Shown piece by piece: positions 10,179-18,823 of a stretch of DNA of 64,000 nucleotides. The stretch spans positions 677,510 to 741,509 of the forward strand of contig JACJXH010000001.1 in assembly GCA_020636745.1 (NCBI GenBank), read 5' to 3'. Both the position numbers and the translations under genes were made by a program. The notes under the pieces were generated by a model that was given only the letters and a program-made list of their open reading frames with translations, was not told the DNA's origin and did not search any database. Numbering within the stretch: position 1 is the first letter of the stretch; each line of letters starts with the position of its first letter. Origin of the DNA: Lentimicrobiaceae bacterium. Its GTDB lineage: Bacteria > Bacteroidota > Bacteroidia > Bacteroidales > Lentimicrobiaceae.

Positions 10179-10620
10179 GTTTTTTATTTGGACAATCATG
10201 CAGAATGAAAGAACAAAGATAGTGATTTGAGATTTTAACCCAGACCTGAAAGTTATTCTTTTTTAATTGATTACAGATGTCAAAAATAAGAACTTATGCG
10301 AGTCAATGTGGAAATTATGAATAATCGGGATACTTTTTACAGTACTGAAGTTTAGCAAGATGTTTTATGGTCCTCCTCTTTCCCATGTTTGTGAGGGGGA
10401 GCGCCAACATTGGCAAAGTTGAATACTCGTCTGAAGGTTGTTTGTGACAATCAAATTTAATTTTCGAAACCATCGAAAACGCTTTGCTCCGTCATAAATC
10501 ATTTTACACGATGTCAGAAATACTATGCTTTTTGCGGGTTAGTGAGTTGAATCTGGCAAACAACCGTAATCTAAAATCTTAAATCTATCATTCTGAATCT
10601 GCAATCCAATAGCTTTTTTC

Positions 10621-10628
10621 TATCTTTG
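10621..10628 (+). promoter_or_regulatory. -7 promoter element immediately upstream of guaA
   Basis: TATCTTTG is a perfect TAnnTTTG element and ends 4 bp before the guaA ATG (10633). The expected start of transcription falls at or next to the start codon, so the message may be leaderless. The -33 region has only a weak TCTG-like match. Confidence 0.5.
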
Positions 10629-10632
10629 CCCC

Positions 10633-12165
10633 ATGCAGGAAACCATTCTTATTCTAGATTTCGGGTCGCAGTACACCCAACTCATCGCCCGTAGGGTCAG
10701 GGAGTTAAATGTATATTGTGAAATATATCCATACAATAAAATTCCGGAAATTACACCGTGGATCAAAGGCGTTATCCTCTCCGGAAGTCCATTTTCGGTC
10801 AGAGATATGGATGCTCCATATCCTGATTTAAGCGCTATTCGCGGAAAAGTTCCCTTACTGGCCGTGTGCTACGGTGCGCAATACCTGGCTCAAACTTCAG
10901 GAGGCGAGGTTATGCCTTCAAAAATAAGGGAATATGGCAGGGCCAATCTGGGGTTTATTGATATTACTAATCAGCTGATGGCCGGAATGAGTAATGGCAG
11001 TCAGGTGTGGATGTCGCATGGCGATACCATTCTGAGTAAACCCGATAATTTTAAAATCATAGCCAGCACCGCCGATGTGGAAATTGCCGGGTTTCAGGTG
11101 GACAATGAAAAAACCTGGGGCATTCAGTTTCATCCTGAGGTTCATCACTCATCCGAAGGCGCCATTCTGCTCAGGAATTTTGTTGTCGGTATTTGTGGCT
11201 GTCAGCAGCTTTGGACTCCGGCTTCGTTCGTTGAATCAACCATTGCAGAGCTCAGGCAAAAGCTGGGCAACGATAAAGTGGTGCTTGGCCTTTCAGGAGG
11301 AGTGGATTCATCGGTGGCCGCTGTGCTGCTTCATAAAGCCATAGGCCAAAATCTTCACTGCATTTTTGTTGACAATGGGCTGTTGCGCAAGGATGAGTTT
11401 GCCAAAGTGCTCGATTCGTACAAGCATATGGGCCTCAACGTAAAAGGGGTGGATGCCGGCGATAGCTTTTTGGCCGCACTGGAAGGCTTAAGCGATCCGG
11501 AACAAAAACGTAAAGCCATTGGCAAAACTTTTATTGAGGTTTTTGACCACGAAGCTCACTTAATCAGTGATGTAAAATGGCTGGCACAGGGGACTATCTA
11601 TCCTGATGTGATTGAATCAGTTTCTGTAAATGGCGGCCCGTCTGCTACTATCAAATCGCATCATAATGTGGGTGGTTTGCCCGACTATATGAAGCTAAGC
11701 ATTGTTGAACCTCTCAAGAGCCTTTTTAAAGACGAAGTGCGCAGGGTGGGCAAAAGCCTTGATATTGATCCCGATATCCTCAGCAGGCATCCATTCCCGG
11801 GTCCTGGTTTGGGAATTCGTATCTTAGGCGAAATTACACGCGAAAAAATCAGGATTTTGCAGGAAGCCGATGCTATCTTTATTGATGGATTAAAGTCAAC
11901 AGGCTTATATCATGATGTTTGGCAGGCTGGTGTGATGTTGCTGCCTGTAAAATCAGTTGGGGTCATGGGCGATGAGCGTACTTATGAATACGTTGTTGCC
12001 TTGCGCGCTGTTGGATCTACTGATGGAATGACTGCTGATTGGTCGCATTTGCCATATGAGTTTCTTGCCCGTGTGTCAAACGATATCATTAACAGGGTAA
12101 AAGGAGTAAACCGCGTGGTTTACGATATCAGCTCCAAACCTCCTGCAACTATCGAATGGGAATAG
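10633..12165 (+). CDS. guaA: GMP synthase (glutamine-hydrolysing)
   Basis: A 510-residue enzyme converting XMP, ATP and glutamine to GMP in the cytoplasm, the last step of de novo guanine nucleotide synthesis. The N-terminal class I glutamine amidotransferase has the nucleophile Cys79 in LLAVCYGAQ and the His/Glu pair in GIQFHPEVH. The synthetase half has the PP-loop LSGGVDSS and ends with the family C-terminus KPPATIEWE. Length is complete for the single-chain form. The start is secure because the opening ILILDFGSQYTQLIARR is the canonical N-terminus. A LysM-protein gene follows within about 40 bp. Confidence 0.99.
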   Translation: MQETILILDFGSQYTQLIARRVRELNVYCEIYPYNKIPEITPWIKGVILSGSPFSVRDMDAPYPDLSAIRGKVPLLAVCYGAQYLAQTSGGEVMPSKIREYGRANLGFIDITNQLMAGMSNGSQVWMSHGDTILSKPDNFKIIASTADVEIAGFQVDNEKTWGIQFHPEVHHSSEGAILLRNFVVGICGCQQLWTPASFVESTIAELRQKLGNDKVVLGLSGGVDSSVAAVLLHKAIGQNLHCIFVDNGLLRKDEFAKVLDSYKHMGLNVKGVDAGDSFLAALEGLSDPEQKRKAIGKTFIEVFDHEAHLISDVKWLAQGTIYPDVIESVSVNGGPSATIKSHHNVGGLPDYMKLSIVEPLKSLFKDEVRRVGKSLDIDPDILSRHPFPGPGLGIRILGEITREKIRILQEADAIFIDGLKSTGLYHDVWQAGVMLLPVKSVGVMGDERTYEYVVALRAVGSTDGMTADWSHLPYEFLARVSNDIINRVKGVNRVVYDISSKPPATIEWE

Positions 12166-12204
12166 GCAGGTTTTGAAGTGTTTGTTCAATATAATTCCGA
12201 TGAC

Positions 12205-14313
12205 GTGAAAAGATTAACCCTACTGATTACCGGCTGTCTGCTTTTTGTTTTTTTGCTCACTGCGCAGGCTCAAAAAATTACGAAATCTGATATTATAGAG
12301 ACATATAAAGGTGTGCCCTGTTATATCCATTTTGTTCGCGACGGAGAAACCCTTGCTGAAATTTCACGTGTGTATAACGTTACAGATGCTGAAATCGTTG
12401 GCCTGAACCCATATATCAAAGACGGGCTTCAACCTAATCAGGTTATCAAGATTCCGGTAAAGTCGGGAATGCCAACCCGGGATAAGGCAGAAACCAGTGC
12501 TCTGGATTCTGCTGAACCTGTTGCCCCGAAAGCTACCCACGCCGGCAACCGTTTACATACCATCGAGCCCAAAGAAACATGGTATGGGCTTTCCAGAATT
12601 TATGAAGTACCGGTGAAGGAGTTGCTGGCTGCCAATCCTGGTGTTGATACCCTTCGAATTGGTATGCAGGTTATAATTCCTGAAAAAGCTGCCTCTGCCA
12701 ACGAAACAATTGCTCCGCTTGCTGATAATTCAATCACTGTAAAATCAGCAAAGGAAGGATATGCTTTGCATAAAGTACTGGCGCATGAAACCCTTTACAG
12801 TTTATCCAGAACATTCGGCATTACAGTTGAAGAGCTTCAGCGCTTAAATCCTGAACTGGCCGGCGGATTAAAAGCTGAACAATTGATTTATGTTCCGCTG
12901 CAGAAAGAACAGACGCAGGCTGTTGTGCCGATTCCTCAAAAACAACCGCAAGCTACTTATAAAGAGCATAAAGTTGAACGTAAAGAGACATTGTACAGTA
13001 TTTCAAAAAAGTACGAAATAAGCATCAGCGATTTGCTTAAAGCCAATCCGGGGCTGGGTGGCAGTCTGCGAAAAGGGGATATTGTGAAGATTCCTCAGCA
13101 AAATCAAGTAGAAGAGGCGAAGCCTGAAGTGGTGCAACAAAATGAAATACCGGCTGTTGAAAGTACAAAGGTTAAACCCGCAGGTCAGCCATGCAGTCCT
13201 TCAGCCGATCAGGATAAGGAACTTCGTATTGCATTGCTTATTCCTTTCCAGCTTGAAGAAACAGATAGTATCGCTATTGTTGACCCTGTTGAACTGAAGT
13301 TGCCTTCTGCTTATGAATCGCTTGATTTTATTCAGTTTTATGAAGGAGCCATGCTGGCTGTTGATTCCCTCAAAAATGCGGGTCTGCATTGTAAATTGTA
13401 TGTGTATGATGCTGATGCCGGAGAGCATGTTTCTAAAATGCGCAGAATTATTTCAAACGATGGATTGAGCACAATGGATTTGATTATTGGCCCTTTTTTC
13501 TCGAAAAGTTTTGAAATGGCTGCCGATTATGCCGCAAGCCACTCCATCCCCATTGTCAACCCGCTGTCGCAAAGAAGCGAAATCCTGAAAGACAATCCTT
13601 ATGTTTTTAAAGCTCAGCCATCTTTATGGACTCAATACAATGAAACGGCAAGGTATATTGCCGATAAATATGCCGATGCCAATGTGATTATTTTGCGTCG
13701 CAATAGTGAAGAAAACAAGAGTATGGCTGCTGTATTGCACACGGCTATTGGAAAACACAGTAGTGGAGCCGTAAATCCAAAGGATTTGATTTACAGCGAA
13801 TCGCATGATGCCGGCCTGATGAAAAGCATGGTTGCCGGACGTAAAAATGTAATTTTTATGCTTACTGCCGATAAGGCCTTGTTGCCTGCTTTGCTGCGAA
13901 ACCTGAACGACGACAGGGAAAAGTATGATATAACTGTTTTTGGTTTGCCTGAGTGGGAAAATATGGATTTGGACGTTTCCTATATGCTGAATCTCGATAC
14001 GCACTTGTTTAGTCCATGGTTTGTCGATTACACCAAACCTGATGTTTGCCGCTTTGTTGAGCGTTTCAGAGAAAACTATAAAACAGAGCCCGGCCAGACA
14101 GAATTGGCTTATTTGGGTTATGACCTCAGTTTTTTCTTTATTCGGAGCCTGATGAATTATGGAAGAGACTTTCAGGAGTGCCTCAGTCACGCTGCCCACA
14201 ATGGTCTTAGCACTGGTTTCAGGTTTTGGAAAACTGAAAGTGGCGGATATGAAAATACTGCAACCTCAGTCTACAGACTCAAGGATTATAAAAGATATCT
14301 GGTCAACAGGTAG
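12205..14313 (+). CDS. LysM-repeat protein with periplasmic-binding-like (type I) domain
   Basis: An exported protein of about 702 residues. Four LysM modules (roughly residues 40-85, 110-160, 190-235 and 260-305) suggest binding to peptidoglycan. The C-terminal 340 residues resemble the two-lobed periplasmic-binding fold of amino-acid/LivJ-type receptors (AMLAVDSLKNAG, IIGPFFSKS, SIPIVNPLSQ). I chose the GTG at 12205 because it gives a clean signal peptide (KRLTLLITGCLLFVFLLTAQAQ); an earlier GTG at 12178 adds nine polar residues. It sits just downstream of guaA and may be cotranscribed. In the family this architecture is common in Bacteroidota, and its ligand is unknown. Confidence 0.88.
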   Translation: MKRLTLLITGCLLFVFLLTAQAQKITKSDIIETYKGVPCYIHFVRDGETLAEISRVYNVTDAEIVGLNPYIKDGLQPNQVIKIPVKSGMPTRDKAETSALDSAEPVAPKATHAGNRLHTIEPKETWYGLSRIYEVPVKELLAANPGVDTLRIGMQVIIPEKAASANETIAPLADNSITVKSAKEGYALHKVLAHETLYSLSRTFGITVEELQRLNPELAGGLKAEQLIYVPLQKEQTQAVVPIPQKQPQATYKEHKVERKETLYSISKKYEISISDLLKANPGLGGSLRKGDIVKIPQQNQVEEAKPEVVQQNEIPAVESTKVKPAGQPCSPSADQDKELRIALLIPFQLEETDSIAIVDPVELKLPSAYESLDFIQFYEGAMLAVDSLKNAGLHCKLYVYDADAGEHVSKMRRIISNDGLSTMDLIIGPFFSKSFEMAADYAASHSIPIVNPLSQRSEILKDNPYVFKAQPSLWTQYNETARYIADKYADANVIILRRNSEENKSMAAVLHTAIGKHSSGAVNPKDLIYSESHDAGLMKSMVAGRKNVIFMLTADKALLPALLRNLNDDREKYDITVFGLPEWENMDLDVSYMLNLDTHLFSPWFVDYTKPDVCRFVERFRENYKTEPGQTELAYLGYDLSFFFIRSLMNYGRDFQECLSHAAHNGLSTGFRFWKTESGGYENTATSVYRLKDYKRYLVNR

Positions 14314-14487
14314 TTTCCTTCTTTTTTATTTTTGCCTTCAATGGGCATCGTCGCAGTTGTATTGGTCAGCTGCTTCACCGTTCAAGTTTCTTGAAGCGCA
14401 ATATTCTTCATCTGTCAATCGGGGATGATGAAGTTCATCGGTAAGCGGTCAAATGTTTAGGCCGGCCATGTTTACTGTCTTTATACA

Positions 14488-15333
14488 TTAGCTTTTTACC
14501 TGCCTTTTAATCGACAATTTTACCGTAAGGGTCTTAAATAATTTGGAAAGGCCAAATATAAGCACGAAGGCAAAAATGATGGTTGCCCCGGAAGGAATGT
14601 TCAGATAGTAGGAAGCCAGCAACCCGGAAACAGACCCCAGTATGCCTATGAGAATGGAAAGAAAAATGATTTTACTGAAATTGTGGGTAAATAAATTAGC
14701 TGTTGACTGAGGAATGGTAAGAAACGAAATCACGAGGATAATTCCTGCTATCCTGATATTGAGCACAATTGTAATGGCTACCAGGCTGATGAGCAGGTAT
14801 TTAAATAGTTGAACCGGTGCCCGGTGCGAGCGGGCATATTCTTCATCAAAAGCAATAAAAAGAATAAGGTGATAGAATTTAGTAAAAAATAAAGCCAGAA
14901 AAGCAGCCAGTGCAGCCATTAACCATAAATCGGTTGTGCCTACCGTGAGTATACTGCCAAACAGATATGACATAAGATTGGGCGCATAGCCGGGTGTCAT
15001 AAAAATAAAAATAATGCCAACAGCCATGCCCAGCGACCAAAGGATACCAATGGCTGAGTCTTCGCGGATGTTTGTCCGGCTGGCTGTGAGTTCAATGCCA
15101 ATGGCCGATAAAACGCTGAACACTGCAGCCCCAAGCACTGGATTGAGCCCCAGAAACCAGGCAATGCCTATTCCTCCGAAAGAGGCATGGGTTATGCCTC
15201 CGCTTATAAATACCATTCGCCTGGCAACAATATAAGAACCGGCAATTCCGCAGCTGATACTTGCCAGCAGTGCTGCCAACAATGAATTGGTGAAAAAACT
15301 GTAATTGAACAGATGAAAAATGCTGTTATTCAT
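14488..15333 (-). CDS. Zinc/manganese-type ABC transporter permease
   Basis: A membrane permease of about 281 residues with seven to nine hydrophobic helices, of the ABC-3 family (ZnuB/MntB/TroC). The GGITHASFGGIGIAWFLG segment is the family's conserved region. I start it at MNNSIFHLFNYSFF (15333), which overlaps the end of the ATPase gene by 8 bp. An upstream in-frame ATG at 15384 would add an atypical basic extension lying inside the ATPase gene. Third gene of the minus-strand operon binding protein-ATPase-permease. It should carry metal ions across the inner membrane; Zn2+ versus Mn2+ cannot be decided from the permease. Confidence 0.95.
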   Translation of the reverse strand: MNNSIFHLFNYSFFTNSLLAALLASISCGIAGSYIVARRMVFISGGITHASFGGIGIAWFLGLNPVLGAAVFSVLSAIGIELTASRTNIREDSAIGILWSLGMAVGIIFIFMTPGYAPNLMSYLFGSILTVGTTDLWLMAALAAFLALFFTKFYHLILFIAFDEEYARSHRAPVQLFKYLLISLVAITIVLNIRIAGIILVISFLTIPQSTANLFTHNFSKIIFLSILIGILGSVSGLLASYYLNIPSGATIIFAFVLIFGLSKLFKTLTVKLSIKRQVKS

Positions 15334-16087
15334 GTATATGCGTATGAATGTGTTCGCCCAATACCGTATGTGGCACTTCGCCATGGGTAATCAGTTGTAT
15401 GGGGCAGTTATAGGATGCCAGCTGGCTTTCAGTGATGATATTTGACCGGTGATAATGAAGGTTGCGGTTAACACAGGCAATGGTTTTTACATAACTGGTG
15501 ATGGTTCCCACATCGTGTGAGACCATCAGTATGGCCATTTTTTGGTTAAGCTCATTCAATAATTCATACAAATCATGCTCAAATTTATTGTCAACAAAGG
15601 TATTGGGTTCGTCCAATATCAAGAGGCGGGGCTCGGCTACAATTGCCCTGCCCAGATATACCCGCTGCATCTGCCCCCCCGACAATTCACCTATGCTTTT
15701 CGACCTCAGGTCAACAATGCCCATCAAATCTAACGTTTCTAATGCTGTAAGCTTGTCGTTGTAGGTGTACGAGCCAAACCGCCCTTTTGCTGACATCAAT
15801 CCTGAAAGTACCACTTCAAGCACCGTAATCGGAAATCTTTTGTCAATCTGACTAACCTGAGGCAGGTAACCAATCAGGTTTCCGTTGTCTTGGTTGTAAA
15901 ATTCAACACTTCCCTGTATGGGTTTGATAAGGCCGAGAATAAGTTTCACCAGGGTGGTTTTACCGCCACCATTGGGGCCAATCACCCCTATATAATCCAA
16001 ATCTTCAATGCTCAGGTTAATGTTTCGGAGGATCAACTCGTCGGCATAACCCGCACTGGCATTTTTTATATTGAGTATCTCAGCCAT
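15326..16087 (-). CDS. Zinc/manganese-type ABC transporter ATP-binding protein
   Basis: A 253-residue ATPase with Walker A GPNGGGKTT, signature LSGGQMQR, Walker B LLILDEP and switch His in VSHD, so it is catalytically complete. The last residues form a His-rich tail (HGEVPHTVLGEHIHTHIHE) beyond the conserved domain, a feature of metal importers that may bind or sense the cargo. It lies between the binding-protein gene (11 bp upstream) and the permease (8 bp overlap). Confidence 0.96.
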   Translation of the reverse strand: MAEILNIKNASAGYADELILRNINLSIEDLDYIGVIGPNGGGKTTLVKLILGLIKPIQGSVEFYNQDNGNLIGYLPQVSQIDKRFPITVLEVVLSGLMSAKGRFGSYTYNDKLTALETLDLMGIVDLRSKSIGELSGGQMQRVYLGRAIVAEPRLLILDEPNTFVDNKFEHDLYELLNELNQKMAILMVSHDVGTITSYVKTIACVNRNLHYHRSNIITESQLASYNCPIQLITHGEVPHTVLGEHIHTHIHE

Positions 16088-16098
16088 AATACAGAAAC

Positions 16099-16986
16099 TT
16101 ATTTTGTTTCATGCGTTGATTCTGCCAGTTTCCCTGCTATTGACTTCATGTTATTTATCCAGTCAGGCGCTGTAGGGTTAAACTCTTCTACTTTTGCGTG
16201 TATCTGTTCTGCAATAGTTAACGCACTTTGTTTGCTGAATTGCGATGAAATAAAAATTGTGCTGATATTTTTTGCCTCAGCCAAATCAATCAGGTTTTTC
16301 ATATAGGCAGGGCTGGGATCCTTTCCTTCCTGCTCAATGGCAATTTGCTCCAGTTGATAGTCGCGGGCAAAATAACCTAATGACGGATGATATATCATAA
16401 AACTCCGCGATGGAATAGATTCAAACAAACGGTGAATTTCAGCATCCAGCGAATCAAGGGTAAGCATAAACTTTTGGTAGTTGGCCTCATAATATTTGCC
16501 GTTAACCGAATCAATTACCTTTAGCCCTTCCAGTATATTTTCGGCCTGTATCCTGACCGCTGATACCGATAGCCAAATGTGGGGGTCAATGCCGCTTTGG
16601 TGCGTATGGTCGCCGTGTTCATGTTCTTCTGCTGCAATTAAATCAATGCCGGTTGAAGTGTCAAAAATTTTCATTTCAGGATTGCTCTGATGCAGCTTGT
16701 TCAACCAGCTGTTTTCAAAATCGAGATGCCCCAGTGAAAAATAGGCCTGCGAATTTCCAACTTCAACCATCTGTGCAGCCGTTGGCTCATAGGTTTCATG
16801 GTTGGCGTCTTCAGGAACCAATACATTGATTTTTACCTGTTCACCTGATATTTGCGTTACAATAAACTTTTGAGGTAATATGCTTACAGTTATTGTTTTA
16901 ATGTCTTTATTGATGTTGCTACTCTGCTGGCATGATAAAAAGCCTATGGTGAAAATCAGGGAAAATAAATAAAGAGAACGGCGCAT
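16099..16986 (-). CDS. Metal ABC transporter substrate-binding lipoprotein (ZnuA-like)
   Basis: A 295-residue cluster A-I binding protein. The signal peptide ends in the lipobox GFLSC with Cys19. Probable metal-ligand histidines are in NHETYEP, DPHIWLS and IYHPSLGY. A short His/Asp/Glu loop (EEHEHGDHTHQ) precedes DPHIWLS; such loops are typical of zinc rather than manganese binders. It is the first gene of the importer operon. A minus-strand TAATTTTG (17044-17051) gives a plausible promoter about 55 bp upstream. I see no unmistakable Zur or MntR operator. Confidence 0.95.
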   Translation of the reverse strand: MRRSLYLFSLIFTIGFLSCQQSSNINKDIKTITVSILPQKFIVTQISGEQVKINVLVPEDANHETYEPTAAQMVEVGNSQAYFSLGHLDFENSWLNKLHQSNPEMKIFDTSTGIDLIAAEEHEHGDHTHQSGIDPHIWLSVSAVRIQAENILEGLKVIDSVNGKYYEANYQKFMLTLDSLDAEIHRLFESIPSRSFMIYHPSLGYFARDYQLEQIAIEQEGKDPSPAYMKNLIDLAEAKNISTIFISSQFSKQSALTIAEQIHAKVEEFNPTAPDWINNMKSIAGKLAESTHETK

Positions 16987-17043
16987 AAAATTGTCTTATT
17001 TTTCTGGTGAGATTCCATTCACAGCGTGTTTTGAACCTCTTTG

Positions 17044-17051
17044 CAAAATTA
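17044..17051 (-). promoter_or_regulatory. Candidate -7 element for the metal importer operon
   Basis: Minus strand TAATTTTG matches TAnnTTTG, giving a leader of about 50 nt to the ATG at 16986. The nearest upstream TTG-like box is about 22 bp away, so the match is only moderate. Confidence 0.35.
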
Positions 17052-17320
17052 CAAAAATTACAAGGATACTTAACAATTGGCATTCACGTTTGTTTAAGAG
17101 CCGAAGCCTGTTGAATGAAACCCCCGATTTGACTGATGATTTGAACATTTTCGGTGATAATTTATCAGGTGTAAGTATTTTGTTTCATAGAAAAGGCAGA
17201 AGAGCAAATGTTATTTTTTGTTAATTCATTAACAATGAGTAAAATTGTTTAATTAAAAGTGAATCAGTAATATGGCTGTATTTCAATTTGTAATTTAATT
17301 GTTGTTCCGGAGCAAATATA

Positions 17321-17351
17321 TTTTCAGGATTGAAAATATCTATTATTTTTG
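17321..17351 (+). promoter_or_regulatory. Promoter of the V-ATPase operon
   Basis: The -7 element TATTTTTG (17344-17351) lies 19 bp after a TTTT -33 box (17321-17324), close to the Bacteroidota consensus spacing. It is about 30 bp from the first gene. Confidence 0.45.
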
Positions 17352-17381
17352 CTTCACAAATTTTGATAACAAATCTCCAAT

Positions 17382-17981
17382 ATGGAAAATAAACTTCAGG
17401 AGCTTACCCGTAAAATTTACAACGAAGGAGTTGAGAAAGCAAACCAGGAAGCTGCCTTAATTATTGAGAGTGCACAAAAACAGGCTGAAGAGATTATGCG
17501 CCATGCCCGTCGCGAAGCTGACGAATTGCTCAAACAGGCTCAAAACAGTGCTGCCGACATGCAACGCAATGCCCAGTCAGAGGTGCGGATGTCGTCAAAA
17601 CAAGCTATCAGCGCTATCAGGCAGCAAATAGCTGCGCTGATTACAGCCAGAGTGGTAGATGCTCCGGTAAAAGAAATTACAGGAGATAAAGCATTTATCG
17701 GAAGTCTTATTCAGAAAGCCATCGAGAATTTTAACAGTGACGCTTCGCTTGTATTGCCGGCTGCAGATGAAAAGCAGCTTGAACAGTATTTTGGCAACCG
17801 CCTTCAGCAGGTGATGAGCGCAGGTCTTGAAGTTACCTTTGATGACAAAGTTAAAGGTGGATTTAAAATCGGGCCTAAAGATCACAGCTATGTTATCAGT
17901 TTTACTGATGATGATTTTGTGAGTTTCTTCAGGTCGTTTATGCGTCCCCGTACCATTAACCTCATATTCGGGGCCGAATAA
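17382..17981 (+). CDS. atpE: V-type ATP synthase/ATPase subunit E
   Basis: A 199-residue peripheral-stalk subunit. The first 110 residues are a long Ala/Gln/Glu-rich amphipathic helix, and the C-terminal third is the globular domain that caps the A3B3 head. Length and pattern fit subunit E. First gene of the operon; its stop overlaps the next start by 1 bp (TAATG), indicating translational coupling. Confidence 0.9.
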   Translation: MENKLQELTRKIYNEGVEKANQEAALIIESAQKQAEEIMRHARREADELLKQAQNSAADMQRNAQSEVRMSSKQAISAIRQQIAALITARVVDAPVKEITGDKAFIGSLIQKAIENFNSDASLVLPAADEKQLEQYFGNRLQQVMSAGLEVTFDDKVKGGFKIGPKDHSYVISFTDDDFVSFFRSFMRPRTINLIFGAE

Positions 17982-18823
17982 TGGGAAGACAAAATTATTA
18001 TTTCCTCGTTGCAGGTTTGCCCGATATTACTATTGAGCAAGGGAAATTGCAAACAGGTGTTGCTGATTTTATTGAACAGCTCCGGCAGGGGCTCAGTAAA
18101 AATGACGCCGCTTTGCTTGAACCCTTCCTGCTGCCTGTCGATAACCTCAACCTGCTTGCGCTTTTGCAAAAGCAGGAGGCAGAGCTGTTAAATCAGGGCT
18201 TGTACCCACCTGCATTCCTGACAGAAGAAGTGAAGGAACCATTAAATCTGAAGCCCTATATGCTCAGGTTTATCGAAAGTTTCAGAGCTGAAACACGGCT
18301 TTACCCTCAGCTGAGTCCCGAAAACGAACTCGCAACACTTTTCTATGCCGAAATGCTCGAGTCAAAAGCTGAGTTTATCCGGCATTGGTTTGAGTTTGAA
18401 TTAAATCTAAAGAACGTACTGCTTGTTCTTGCTGCACGCAAAAACAATATCCCTTACGAAAATCAGGTAATCGGGTCTCATCCGGTAGCGGAAATCATCC
18501 GCAAAAGCAACGCGCGCGATTTGGGCATTTCTGCTGAATGGCCCTGGATTGAAAAAGTATTACAGATTGCCGATACCGAAAATATTCTTGCCCGCGAAAA
18601 AGCCATAGACCAACTCAGGTGGACTTACCTCGATGAGTTGAATACCTTCAACTACTTTTCAGTTGAAGTACTGATTGCATACCTTATCAAACTGGGCATT
18701 ATTGAACGCTGGCTCAAACTGGATCAACCCACCGGCGAAGAAATGTTTAAACGCCTGCTCGGCGATTTGCTCAACAGCTATGAATTTCCTAACGAGTTTT
18801 CAGTAAAAGATGGAAAAAAATAA
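17981..18823 (+). CDS. DUF2764 protein of the V-ATPase operon (possible C/d-like subunit)
   Basis: A 280-residue, mainly alpha-helical cytoplasmic protein opening with NYYFLVAGLPDI. It matches the DUF2764 family, which occurs within Bacteroidota V-ATPase operons. It occupies the position where other bacterial A/V-type operons carry subunit C. Its length, its all-helical character and the ending MFKRLLGDLLNS suggest a divergent C/d-like rotor-stalk subunit, but this is inference from position and composition. It overlaps subunit E by 1 bp and the catalytic subunit A by 14 bp, so it is tightly coupled to the complex. Confidence 0.85.
   Translation: MGRQNYYFLVAGLPDITIEQGKLQTGVADFIEQLRQGLSKNDAALLEPFLLPVDNLNLLALLQKQEAELLNQGLYPPAFLTEEVKEPLNLKPYMLRFIESFRAETRLYPQLSPENELATLFYAEMLESKAEFIRHWFEFELNLKNVLLVLAARKNNIPYENQVIGSHPVAEIIRKSNARDLGISAEWPWIEKVLQIADTENILAREKAIDQLRWTYLDELNTFNYFSVEVLIAYLIKLGIIERWLKLDQPTGEEMFKRLLGDLLNSYEFPNEFSVKDGKK

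Larger units (their letters stand above)
10071..10632. other. Intergenic region between the MBL gene and guaA
   Basis: No supported gene. On the minus strand there are two perfect -7 elements, TAGCTTTG (10171-10178) and TATCTTTG (10214-10221), either of which could serve the MBL gene. The guaA -7 element is at the right end. The rest shows no clear structure. Confidence 0.5.
16987..17381. other. Divergent intergenic region between metal importer and V-ATPase operons
   Basis: No supported gene. It holds promoter-like elements for both directions: minus-strand TAATTTTG at 17044-17051 for the importer and plus-strand TATTTTTG at 17344-17351 for the V-ATPase operon. Confidence 0.5.
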
